Shown here: positions 1 through 6,771 of the stretch, piece by piece
How positions within the stretch are numbered: position 1 is the stretch's first letter
How the letters are laid out: each line of letters begins with the position of its first letter
Origin: an uncultured Bacilli bacterium
Lineage (GTDB): Bacteria; Bacillota_I; Bacilli_A; RF39; UBA660
Direction of reading: 5' to 3'
Length of the DNA: 40,998 bases
Assembly (NCBI GenBank): GCA_934101225.1
Contig: CAKOQK010000010.1
Location: 1-40,998, forward strand
Translations under genes and position numbers: made by a program
The notes under the pieces: model-generated
Seen by the model: the letters and a program-made list of their open reading frames with translations, nothing else
Databases searched by the model: none
What the model was told of the DNA's origin: nothing

Positions 1-237
1 TCTCGCAATTTAATTTTACTATATTTTTTTTAAAATAAAAAGACCATTAACAAAAATTTCTTTTGTCAACAGCCTGATATTATAAAATATAATAGTCTTT
101 TATTCACATTAACCACCTCTTTCTAATACTAGAATAGAGGCAATCACCTAAACAATTAAATGTTCCATAAGAAATAAAATAACATATAAATACATCATAA
201 TCAAGAGTAAAATTATGAATATTCGTATATCTTATGA

Positions 238-266
238 TTGAAATTTAAAATATAATTTGCTATAAT
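238..266 (+). promoter_or_regulatory. Promoter of candidate sRNA, unit 1
   Basis: The -35 box TTGAAA is at 238-243 and the -10 box TATAAT at 261-266, with an ideal 17-bp spacer. No reading frame follows, so the promoter appears to drive a short untranslated RNA. Confidence 0.65.
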
Positions 267-270
267 GAAT

Positions 271-380
271 ATGTAAGCAAGACTTACATAAAATAAAAAG
301 GAACACTTAATCTGGAATGTTAAGTGATTACCTAAAAGTTTGTAATTCACCAAAACCCCGTGTTTATGGTGTTTTTATTT
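271..380 (+). ncRNA. Candidate small RNA, copy 1
   Basis: About 110 nt between a sigma-A-type promoter and a terminator-like hairpin, with no open frame of note. Three stem-loops follow one another: ATGTAAG/CTTACAT (271-289), CACTTAA/TTAAGTG (about 304-326), and a terminal CACCAAAAC stem (348-356) closed by GTTT-A-TGGTG and followed by five T (372-376). The family is not recognised. Copy 2 differs at a few positions but keeps every stem, which supports a real RNA. The function is unknown. Confidence 0.55.
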
Positions 381-599
381 TAACACATTCATTTTAATAA
401 TAATGTAGAATAAAATAAAAATAATAATAAATAAATTAAATATTATAAAATATAATAATTTTTTATTCACATTAACCACCTCTTTCTATTACTAGAGTAG
501 AGGTAATCACTTAAACAATTAAATGTTTCTAAAAAATAAAATAACATTTAAATACATCATAATCAAGAGTAAAATTATGAATATTCGCACATGTTATGA

Positions 600-628
600 T
601 TGAAATTCAAAATATAATTTGCTATAAT
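600..628 (+). promoter_or_regulatory. Promoter of candidate sRNA, unit 2
   Basis: TTGAAA at 600-605 and TATAAT at 623-628, again with a 17-bp spacer, in the same place within the repeat unit as in copy 1. Confidence 0.65.
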
Positions 629-632
629 GAAT

Positions 633-740
633 ATGTAAGCGAGGCTTACATAAAATAAAAAGGAACACTTAATCTGGAATGTTAAGTGATTACCTTATAA
701 AGGATTCACCAAAACCCCCGTGTTTATGGTGTTTTTATTT
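633..740 (+). ncRNA. Candidate small RNA, copy 2
   Basis: Second copy of the candidate RNA. The first stem gains one pair relative to copy 1 (an A-to-G change makes ATGTAAGC/GCTTACAT). The CACTTAA/TTAAGTG stem is unchanged. The terminator has one extra C in its loop, and the sequence between stems 2 and 3 has changed. Variation falls mainly in loops and linkers, as expected for a structured RNA. Confidence 0.55.
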
Positions 741-1041
741 TAACACATTCATTTTAATAATAATGTAGAATAAAATAAAAATAATAATAAATAAATTAAA
801 TATTATAAAATATAATAATTTTTTATTCACATTAACCACCTCTTTCTAATACAAGAGTAGAGGTAATCACCTAAACAATTAAATGTTCCTAAAAAATAAA
901 ATAACATATAAATATATGATAATCAAGAGTAAAATTGTGAATATTCGTTTACTTATAAGATTAATTTATTTAATAAGTATATACTATGTTTTTTTTGAAC
1001 AATTATGATACTATAAAATCATTAAGAAAAGAGGGAATAAG

Positions 1042-1644
1042 ATGCATAATAATTTTAAATTAAATGAAACAACTGGAGTAGGATTAATCAAAGATGACAA
1101 CGATAATAATATACTAATTAAAACTGACGCTAATGAAGAACAATTAACAGCTATATTAGAAAAAGAAAATGAAATTGAAAGTAGAGCAGAATATATAAAA
1201 AATTTAAAATATGAAATTATTTGGAAAAAGTTAGTTAATTTATTTAAAATATTTATGTATGGTTTAGGAACAATATACTTTATATTAGTACTAATAAATT
1301 CCTTACAGTATCACTTATATACACTTTCTATTGCCTTATTAGCAGTAATATTTATGTTTGAAATCGTAACAAATCTAAAAGCAAAATCATTTAAATATAA
1401 TAATAATCAAATTAAATTATTATCAAAAGAAATGTCAAAATCAAAAACTAAATTAAAAGTGTTAGTTAAAGAATTAGAAAATTTAAAATCAGAAGTTCAA
1501 ATTAAAGAAATGAACACAAATGATGTTGTAACTTCTTCAATCAATTATCCGATACGAAGTGAAGAAGAAAAAATTAATGATTATGTCAACGTTCAATCAG
1601 AACCGATAAAATTAAAATCATTAAGAAAAGAATTTGAGAAGTAG
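1042..1644 (+). CDS. Hypothetical two-helix membrane protein
   Basis: A 200-residue protein I do not recognise. The N-terminus (1-65) is charged and soluble. Two hydrophobic helices follow at about 67-88 and 92-112 with a short turn, then a lysine/glutamate-rich stretch (about 118-160) with coiled-coil character and a polar tail. This suggests a membrane hairpin with both ends in the cytoplasm. The ATG at 1042 follows an AGAGGGA ribosome-binding site at good spacing. The gene stands alone, directly after the partial third repeat unit, and ends in a terminator that overlaps its stop codon. It could be a structural or scaffold-type membrane protein; nothing in the sequence indicates an enzyme. 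Confidence 0.75.
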   Translation: MHNNFKLNETTGVGLIKDDNDNNILIKTDANEEQLTAILEKENEIESRAEYIKNLKYEIIWKKLVNLFKIFMYGLGTIYFILVLINSLQYHLYTLSIALLAVIFMFEIVTNLKAKSFKYNNNQIKLLSKEMSKSKTKLKVLVKELENLKSEVQIKEMNTNDVVTSSINYPIRSEEEKINDYVNVQSEPIKLKSLRKEFEK

Positions 1645-1667
1645 TCTTAATAAGAGACTATTTTTTT
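1642..1667 (+). terminator. Rho-independent terminator
   Basis: Arms TAGTCT (1642-1647) and AGACTA (1655-1660) are followed by seven T. The stop codon of the upstream gene lies in the 5' arm. Confidence 0.8.
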
Positions 1668-1734
1668 AATGAAATTAAATGTAAACGAATAGTGAACACA
1701 AATTAAAAGAAGATAAATTAATATCTCCTAATAA

Positions 1735-2721
1735 CTATTTCTTTCTAGTTAATTCCTTAACTTTATCTTTGTTTTCTTTACTATATCCATATAATATATC
1801 AGGATACATATTCATCATATCTTGATATAATTCTTCTAATGCTTTATTTTGTTTACGAATTATTGGACTAACATTAGTAATTGTAATACTTTTACCTAAT
1901 TTATTAACACCATATAGTATCTTATTTGTAACAATTCCATTTTGTCTCATCACAAATTGATAAACCCATAATAAATCTTTAACCTCAATAACAGATAATC
2001 CTGTATCATAACCAACAATATAATCATTACTTAAGAATACCTTACATATTTTATTATGAATACCTTTGCCGTTATCTACATCATTTAAAACTTTTTCTAT
2101 CTTATCACTATATTTTTCTAATAATTTTTTACTCTTATTAAGTTTAACTACATAAATAATTATAAGTACTAAACCAACTATAACAAATATTCCACTAAAG
2201 ATAAACATAAAATTAATATCTTCATCTGGATTATAATATGTATCTAAATAATAATCACCAACCGCATTTTTAACTTGATCTACTGTATAAGTATATTCAT
2301 CATCACTTAAATAATCTTTTAATAATTCATAAGCTTTATCTTCTATTTTTTTAGCTTGTCCATAAATAGTTAATGCTTCTGGCTTAATATCTGTTAGTCC
2401 TAAAGAATAATTTTGAATATCTTTTAAAAAATTTAAATGTGTATCATTTAAAACTACAACATAAGGTTTTTTCTGATTATCATAAGCCAAATAATATTTT
2501 AAAACTTTAGTATCTTCCTTTTGAGTAGCAAAATAATCATCAAGTAAATCAACATCGACCTTAGCATAAGTTAATTCTTCTGTAACTCTATCTAAATAAA
2601 CAGCATCTTGATTACTTAATGCCCAGTAAAATAATCCTCCAATTAATATTCCAAGTAGACATATAATTATTCCAATAACAAGCAATGCCTTAGAATAAAC
2701 TTTCTTTACAAATTCCTCCAT
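1735..2721 (-). CDS. Hypothetical bitopic membrane protein
   Basis: A 328-residue protein of unknown function. A first transmembrane helix at about 12-34 is followed by an extracytoplasmic domain (about 36-165) rich in Asp, Tyr and Lys, a second helix at about 170-194, and a cytoplasmic C-terminal domain (about 195-328) with a predicted alternating strand/helix pattern. The start ATG at 2721 has an AGAGGTG ribosome-binding site 11 nt upstream. The gene is on its own and faces away from the peptidase gene at 2870. The layout (helix, external domain, helix, internal domain) is receptor-like, but no signalling domain is visible, so no role is assigned. Confidence 0.75.
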   Translation of the reverse strand: MEEFVKKVYSKALLVIGIIICLLGILIGGLFYWALSNQDAVYLDRVTEELTYAKVDVDLLDDYFATQKEDTKVLKYYLAYDNQKKPYVVVLNDTHLNFLKDIQNYSLGLTDIKPEALTIYGQAKKIEDKAYELLKDYLSDDEYTYTVDQVKNAVGDYYLDTYYNPDEDINFMFIFSGIFVIVGLVLIIIYVVKLNKSKKLLEKYSDKIEKVLNDVDNGKGIHNKICKVFLSNDYIVGYDTGLSVIEVKDLLWVYQFVMRQNGIVTNKILYGVNKLGKSITITNVSPIIRKQNKALEELYQDMMNMYPDILYGYSKENKDKVKELTRKK

Positions 2722-2848
2722 AATCTCTAAACACCTCTAAAATAATTATATAAGTTAAGTATGCATATTTCAACTAATAAAATTTATAAAATTTACGTAA
2801 AGAATACCAAGAATATAAAATAAATATTCCTCAATCTTAATTCTTTGC

Positions 2849-2861
2849 TATAATCAAGGTG
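2849..2861 (+). promoter_or_regulatory. -10 box and ribosome-binding site at the C39 gene
   Basis: TATAAT at 2849-2854 lies only a few bases before AAGGTG (2856-2861). If this -10 is used, transcription starts at about 2861 and the leader is almost absent. No good -35 box is visible. Confidence 0.4.
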
Positions 2862-2869
2862 TGATGTAC

Positions 2870-3766
2870 ATGAAAAAGAAATATAAAATTTTAATCCTTT
2901 TTTTAATAATAATAGGAATAATATCTAATAATTATATATGGTTTAGATTATATTCAAGAGAAAAAGATAAATTAAAACAAGCTATAATCCCTTCATTAAA
3001 AGATGATTATTATACTAATCAATTAATACTTTCAAAAAAAAATAACAATTATAGCTTTTATGATTATGAAAACATATTAAATAAATATTATAGCAGTTTA
3101 AAATATAGTTATATTATTAACAATTTTCCATTAGTACAGCAAAATCCAGATTATCCTAATGGTTGTGAAGTAGCTAGTGCCACAATGCTATTAAAACATT
3201 ACGGTATTAATATTGACATGAAAGAATATGTTGATAACTATTTACCAAAGGAAGAAGTTTATGAAAAAGATGGTCTTAGATATGGACCAGATCCTAGTAA
3301 ATATTATGCTGGAGATCCTAGTGATTCTTCCAGAGGATGGGGAACATTTTTACCAGTAATAAAAAATTCATTGTATACCATTTTTAAAAATAAACTTCCC
3401 GAAGATACAGTAGGTCATGTTTATACTTCTGATGATAAATTACCTTTAGAAGAATATGTTCAAAATGGTAATCCTGTTTTAGTATGGACAACAACTGATT
3501 ATAGTGAAGCCAAAGATATTTATGAATGGTTTAGTTATGATAAATCAAGAACCTATACTTATCCTAAAAATGCCCATGTTATTGTAATAGTTGGTATGGA
3601 TAAAAACTATTATTACATTAACGATCCATTAAAAGATGAAAAAGCAATTAAAGTATCAAGAAAGAAATTTAATAAAAGTTATGATTCAATGGGAAGACAA
3701 GCATTATACATTGAAATAACTAACATTTATGACAATAACAATTTAAGTTATGAAGAACATTCTTAA
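2870..3766 (+). CDS. Membrane-anchored C39-like cysteine peptidase
   Basis: A 298-residue protein in the C39_2-type papain-like peptidase group. An N-terminal hydrophobic helix (about 5-22) looks like an uncleaved signal anchor, placing the catalytic domain outside the membrane. The catalytic Cys is in NGCEVAS (about residue 99), preceded by the typical PLVQQNPDYPNG approach. The His is in NAHVIVIVG and the Asp/Asn in YYINDPL, the usual C-H-D order. The Met at 2870 is preferred because AAGGTG lies 8 nt upstream; an in-frame ATG at 2864 and GTG at 2861 would add 2-3 residues. The substrate is unknown. Related proteins process peptides or cell-surface targets. No ABC exporter is fused or adjacent. 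Confidence 0.8.
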   Translation: MKKKYKILILFLIIIGIISNNYIWFRLYSREKDKLKQAIIPSLKDDYYTNQLILSKKNNNYSFYDYENILNKYYSSLKYSYIINNFPLVQQNPDYPNGCEVASATMLLKHYGINIDMKEYVDNYLPKEEVYEKDGLRYGPDPSKYYAGDPSDSSRGWGTFLPVIKNSLYTIFKNKLPEDTVGHVYTSDDKLPLEEYVQNGNPVLVWTTTDYSEAKDIYEWFSYDKSRTYTYPKNAHVIVIVGMDKNYYYINDPLKDEKAIKVSRKKFNKSYDSMGRQALYIEITNIYDNNNLSYEEHS

Positions 3767-3773
3767 AATAATA

Positions 3774-3817
3774 AAAAAGGAACAATATTATCATGTAAAG
3801 ATGAATGTTCCTTTTTA
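3774..3817. terminator. Terminator after the C39 gene
   Basis: Inverted repeat AAAAAGGAACA / TGTTCCTTTTT with arms ending at 3784 and starting at 3806. The A run and T run let it work in both directions. Confidence 0.8.
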
Positions 3818-3948
3818 TTATATGAATTATTTTTATTAATGGTGCCCTTTCGGTGGATGTATAACAACCACTAGACATAAATTTATAGGTAGTAATAACT
3901 AATATAGATATACCATAAACATAATTATTTTTAAACAAGAGCAAGATG

Positions 3949-3972
3949 AAAAGGATTAACAAAAGGATTAAC
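3949..3972 (+). repeat. Tandem 12-bp direct repeat before a promoter
   Basis: AAAAGGATTAAC occurs twice, head to tail (3949-3960, 3961-3972), ending 5 bp before the -35 box of the next gene. The position is suitable for an activator site; the binding protein is unknown. Confidence 0.6.
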
Positions 3973-3977
3973 AAAAA

Positions 3978-4005
3978 TTGACTTTTTTATAAAATTGTGT
4001 ATAAT
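3978..4005 (+). promoter_or_regulatory. Promoter of the gene at 4032
   Basis: TTGACT at 3978-3983 and TATAAT at 4000-4005, spacer 16 bp. The start codon is 27 bp further on, after a GGGAGG ribosome-binding site. Confidence 0.75.
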
Positions 4006-4031
4006 ATTAAAACACAAAGGGAGGAAAAAAT

Positions 4032-4583
4032 ATGGAATATAAATATTATAATCAGTTTAATTTATCTAATGAGTTGTCACGAGCAATATCAACTATAATA
4101 TCAAAAAAAGAAAATGATGATTATGTATGTAAAATTTTAACACTTACTATTCCTGTACATAAAGGTATGGTTTTTCACTCTCCATTAACTAATGAAGATA
4201 TTTGTAGACCAGGATATTCAGCATTAAGTGGTGCTCAAATAAATGAAATTAACGAAAAATATGGAAGATATATTGAAGGAACTATTCCAGAAGAAAATTA
4301 TTCTTTCTTTGTAGTTATGAAAGATGAATCTTATAAAAGAATTTCTAAATTATCATTTAAAAGTAAAGATGAAATAAATATGGCGCTACAACTTTTATGT
4401 GTTTTTGTTGAAGAATATAATGGAATATTTGATTCAAGAACTTTAAGTGAAAAATTCCCATATCTTCAAGAATTTTTTACAAGTATAGATAATTGGAGAG
4501 CACAAAAATATAGAGTTACAATAGATGATGATGTTTTAAATGAAAGTACTAAAAGAACATTATGTAAGATAAAAACATTATAA
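4032..4583 (+). CDS. Hypothetical soluble protein
   Basis: A 183-residue protein with no signal peptide or membrane helix. I recognise no family. It contains a mixed alpha/beta N-terminal half with a conserved-looking stretch (VHKGMVFHSPLTNEDICRPG, about 47-66) and a helical C-terminal half. It has a strong GGGAGG site before its ATG, a canonical promoter and an unusual pair of 12-bp direct repeats upstream, so it is probably well expressed and regulated. It is a single-gene transcription unit. Confidence 0.75.
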   Translation: MEYKYYNQFNLSNELSRAISTIISKKENDDYVCKILTLTIPVHKGMVFHSPLTNEDICRPGYSALSGAQINEINEKYGRYIEGTIPEENYSFFVVMKDESYKRISKLSFKSKDEINMALQLLCVFVEEYNGIFDSRTLSEKFPYLQEFFTSIDNWRAQKYRVTIDDDVLNESTKRTLCKIKTL

Positions 4584-4598
4584 TAGTTCATTAATAAT

Positions 4599-4652
4599 AA
4601 AAGCCGTGGCATGTTTTGCTTGCTTGCAAGTGAAAATTACGATAGGCTTTTT
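4599..4652 (+). terminator. Probable terminator with a long loop
   Basis: AAAAGCC (4599-4605) pairs with GGCTTTT (4645-4651), with more T residues after it. The loop of about 39 nt holds a small CTTG/CAAG stem. It lies just after the stop of the gene at 4032. Confidence 0.5.
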
Positions 4653-4670
4653 CTTTTATTTTCATTACGA

Positions 4671-4831
4671 GGTTTTGAAAATTTAAATATAATTTTTTGC
4701 CTTGCTAAAATTATGTTTAAAAGGGTTCAAAAAGGATTTCCCTTTGCACACCGTTATTGGCTTTGCCAATAGCGTAGTGTGTTACTAAAATGGAATTTTA
4801 GTTTTATTGAACGAGCTGTTGCTCGTTTTTT
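4671..4831 (+). ncRNA. Chain of stable hairpins ending in a terminator
   Basis: Four strong inverted repeats in 160 bp. (1) TTTTGAA (4673-4679) plus a 15-nt arm (4682-4696) pair with 4707-4721 plus TTCAAAA (4726-4732). (2) CACAC plus CGTTATTGGC (4747-4761) pair with GCCAATAGCG plus GTGTG (4765-4781). (3) CTAAAAT/ATTTTAG (4785-4801). (4) AACGAGC/GCTCGTT with a four-T tail (4810-4831), a proper terminator for the + strand. No reading frame covers it on this strand. It could be a structured RNA or the remains of a mobile element; no obvious promoter is seen. Confidence 0.45.
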
Positions 4832-4961
4832 AAATATCAAAATCTTTATCATCATATTCATAATTTTTCGTATATTATTTTACATTAGCAAACCTACAAA
4901 CCATTTCTACCTTTCTTTTTAATTCTTCGCTTATTTTAAGTTCTTTAGTTTCTATTGTCAT
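4830..4961 (-). pseudogene. Small gene with an internal stop
   Basis: Starting at an ATG (4961) with AAAGGAAAG upstream, a 28-codon frame (MTIETKELKISEELKRKVEM, then VCRFANVK) meets TAA at 4875-4877. The same frame continues without frameshift for 14 more codons, ending in DDKDFDI and a second stop at 4830-4832. The N-terminus looks like a small antitoxin or ribbon-helix-helix-type peptide, but that is a guess. Either a 28-residue peptide is real or a 43-residue gene has been interrupted by one stop. Confidence 0.4.
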
Positions 4962-4991
4962 AACTCAATCACTTTCCTTTATTAAACAACG

Positions 4992-5016
4992 AAAAAACTA
5001 ACTATTTCTAGTTAGC
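4992..5016 (-). terminator. Terminator of tRNA-Arg
   Basis: CTAACTA (4998-5004) and TAGTTAG (5009-5015) with a TTTC loop. Read on the minus strand the stem is followed by six T (A run 4992-4997). Confidence 0.8.
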
Positions 5017-5058
5017 ATTTATTATTTAAGCTCAAATATTTTAAGTATCAATCAAATC

Positions 5059-5136
5059 TGGTGTCCCCGGGCAGAATCGAACTGCCAACCTATCCCTTAG
5101 GAGGGGATTGCTCTATCCTGCTTGAGCTACGAGGAC
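5059..5136 (-). tRNA. tRNA-Arg (anticodon CCT)
   Basis: A full cloverleaf on the minus strand. Acceptor arms are GTCCTCG and CGGGGAC with discriminator A and an encoded CCA. The anticodon stem ATCCC/GGGAT encloses loop CTCCTAA, giving anticodon CCT (reads AGG). The T-arm is GGCAG-TTCGATT-CTGCC. Confidence 0.95.
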
Positions 5137-5195
5137 TTAATTACCATTAAAGTATACCATATTTATTTTAAAAGTGTTACAATAATTACGAAAGG

Positions 5196-5564
5196 ATGAT
5201 TAAAATAGAAGAATTAATAATAAAAAAATGTGAAAAATGTGGAAACACAGTAAGAGTTTTAAATAATACTAATACTATAACTTGTTGTGGAGAAGAAATG
5301 AAAGTATTAGAACCACTTTATGAAGAAAACAATGTCCATGTTCCTAATGCGATAAAAAAAGACCGTTCACTTTATATAACAATGGATCATGTTATGGAAG
5401 AAGACCACTATATATCTAAAATATATATCTTAAGATATAATGAAGTAATTGAATATAACTTTACTCCACAAGATGAAATCGCTTTCGCTTTCCCTTATAG
5501 CGAAGAAGTTAAAGTTTATGCTTTATGCAATAAACATGGGCTTTGGGAAGGAAAAATAAAGTAA
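5196..5564 (+). CDS. Superoxide reductase / desulfoferrodoxin-like protein
   Basis: A 122-residue protein. The N-terminus has a desulforedoxin-like CEKCG...TCCGEEM pattern (a four-Cys iron site). The C-terminal part matches the superoxide reductase centre: a His in NNVHVPNA, two His in MDHVMEEDHYI and the final CNKHGLWE with the axial Cys and the last His ligand. All ligands of the Fe(His)4Cys site therefore seem present, predicting cytoplasmic reduction of superoxide to peroxide. The ATG at 5196 sits directly after AAAGG with no spacing, so initiation may be unusual or the start may differ. Its stop overlaps the ATG of mscL by one base, so the two genes are co-transcribed. Confidence 0.85.
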   Translation: MIKIEELIIKKCEKCGNTVRVLNNTNTITCCGEEMKVLEPLYEENNVHVPNAIKKDRSLYITMDHVMEEDHYISKIYILRYNEVIEYNFTPQDEIAFAFPYSEEVKVYALCNKHGLWEGKIK

Positions 5565-6004
5565 TGGAAAAAGACATTAGAAAAGCAACTGAAAAATTAG
5601 CTAAATCAAATAAAAAATTTATCAAAGAATTTAAAGAATTTATATCCCGTGGTAATGTTGTTGACCTAGCTGTTGGTGTTGTAATTGGTGGATCATTTAG
5701 TAAAATAGTTTCATCTTTAGTTAATGATATAATTATGCCTTTAGTAGGAATTATTATTGGTGGTATTAACTTTACCAGTTTATCAATTAAATTTAAAGAT
5801 GCTACTATTAATTATGGAAACTTTATTCAAACAGTTATTGATTTTCTTATCGTAGCATGGTGTATATTTGTAGCTATTAAATTAATAAATAGCCTTCAAA
5901 GAAAGAAAAAAGAAGAAGATAAAAAAGATGAACCACCAAAAAAAGATGAACAAATAATTCTTTTAGAAGAAATACGTGATTTATTAAAAAAGAATAATAA
6001 ATAG
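5564..6004 (+). CDS. mscL: Large-conductance mechanosensitive channel MscL
   Basis: A 146-residue MscL, which opens under membrane tension during osmotic downshock. The family signature FKEFISRGNVVDLAVGVVIG begins about residue 23 and leads into TM1. TM2 lies about residues 85-105 (FIQTVIDFLIVAWCIFVAIKL). The C-terminal charged bundle (KKKEEDKKDEPPKKDEQIILLEEIRDLLKK) is typical. The ATG at 5564 overlaps the previous stop (TAATG) and has GGAAGGA upstream; an upstream in-frame TTG at 5543 would add seven residues and is less likely. Pairing with a superoxide reductase suggests a shared stress transcript. Confidence 0.93.
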   Translation: MEKDIRKATEKLAKSNKKFIKEFKEFISRGNVVDLAVGVVIGGSFSKIVSSLVNDIIMPLVGIIIGGINFTSLSIKFKDATINYGNFIQTVIDFLIVAWCIFVAIKLINSLQRKKKEEDKKDEPPKKDEQIILLEEIRDLLKKNNK

Positions 6005-6130
6005 GCTATCATAATATTCAAATAAAATTATTTCGAATACCATATATTAGAGTTTATGATAATAATCTTTCTTCTTTCTAACCTTTCTTTATTCTTGTTT
6101 TACCCTTAAATATCTTAGACTCACATAGAT

Positions 6131-6158
6131 AAGGACTACATAAATGTTAGTCCTTTTA
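6131..6158 (+). terminator. Terminator after mscL
   Basis: AAGGACTA (6131-6138) and TAGTCCTT (6148-6155) form a perfect 8-bp stem followed by a short T run. Confidence 0.75.
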
Positions 6159-6201
6159 TTAATGCTAAAATTGTGTTAAAATATTCTATGTGATAAATAA
6201 G

Positions 6202-6771
6202 ATGATATTATATAAAATATTAAGACCAATAGTCTATTTAATTTTTAAAATTGTTTATAAACCAGTTATTATTAACAATGAAAATATTCCCAAACAAGGA
6301 AGATGTATACTAGCAGGTACTCATACTAATAACTTAGATTTTATAACAGTTGGAATGGGTACTAAAAGGCCAGTAAGATATGTTGCAAAAGATGAATTAA
6401 TGAAAGGAATAAAAAAATATTTCTTTAAAGCCGTTGGAATAATCCCTGTAAACCGTCGTATTCATGATAAATCAGTTATTCCTACTTGTGTTAATATACT
6501 AAATAAAGAGCAACTAGTAGGTATTTTCCCAGAAGGAACTATAAATCGTACTAAAGATATAATAATTCCATTTAAAAAAGGTGCAGTAGCAATGTCAATT
6601 AGAGCAAAATCTAAAATAGTTCCCTTTGCCATTAATAGAATGTATAAAAGAGGTAAATTAAAAATAATATTTGGTGAAGCATATTATCCCAAAACTGAAG
6701 ATATTGAAAAAGAAACGAAAGTTTTAGAAGATAAAGTAATAGATTTAATTAAGAAAGTAAGTGATAAATAA
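6202..6771 (+). CDS. plsC: 1-acyl-glycerol-3-phosphate acyltransferase (PlsC family)
   Basis: A 189-residue acyltransferase that would add the second acyl chain to lysophosphatidate at the membrane. It has the HX4D motif (HTNNLD), the arginine-containing block (GIIPVNRR), FPEGT and a final IVPFAI block in the usual order. An N-terminal hydrophobic stretch (LRPIVYLIFKIVY) is the membrane contact. The ATG at 6202 gives a normal N-terminus; an in-frame GTG at 6190 is possible, and neither has a clear ribosome-binding site. A -10-like TAAAAT at 6177-6182 makes a very short leader likely. The stop abuts the ATG of the ligase gene, the first step of a three-gene lipid operon. Confidence 0.85.
   Translation: MILYKILRPIVYLIFKIVYKPVIINNENIPKQGRCILAGTHTNNLDFITVGMGTKRPVRYVAKDELMKGIKKYFFKAVGIIPVNRRIHDKSVIPTCVNILNKEQLVGIFPEGTINRTKDIIIPFKKGAVAMSIRAKSKIVPFAINRMYKRGKLKIIFGEAYYPKTEDIEKETKVLEDKVIDLIKKVSDK

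Larger units (their letters stand above)
78..950. repeat. Tandem ~360-bp repeat, 2.4 copies
   Basis: Unit 1 runs 78-440 (363 bp), unit 2 441-800 (360 bp), and a partial unit 3 starts at 801 and diverges near 947-950. Units 2 and 3 are almost identical over their shared part. Each unit begins with an AT stretch, then a hairpin with arms CCTCT/AGAGG (116-140 in unit 1), then an element resembling the reverse complement of the small-RNA core found later in the same unit. Full units continue with a promoter and a terminator (see the ncRNA entries). The partial third unit stops just before that promoter and is replaced by the upstream region of the gene at 1042. Positions 1-77 are outside the repeat and hold nothing I recognise. 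Confidence 0.9.

Noticed and set aside
3720..3974. 84-codon frame on the minus strand
   Set aside because: It runs through the 3' end of the C39 gene and its terminator, has biased hydrophobic composition from AT richness, and no ribosome-binding site.
5543..5563. TTG start of mscL seven codons upstream
   Set aside because: It lies in the end of the previous gene and removes the good GGAAGGA site; the ATG at 5564 fits the family length.
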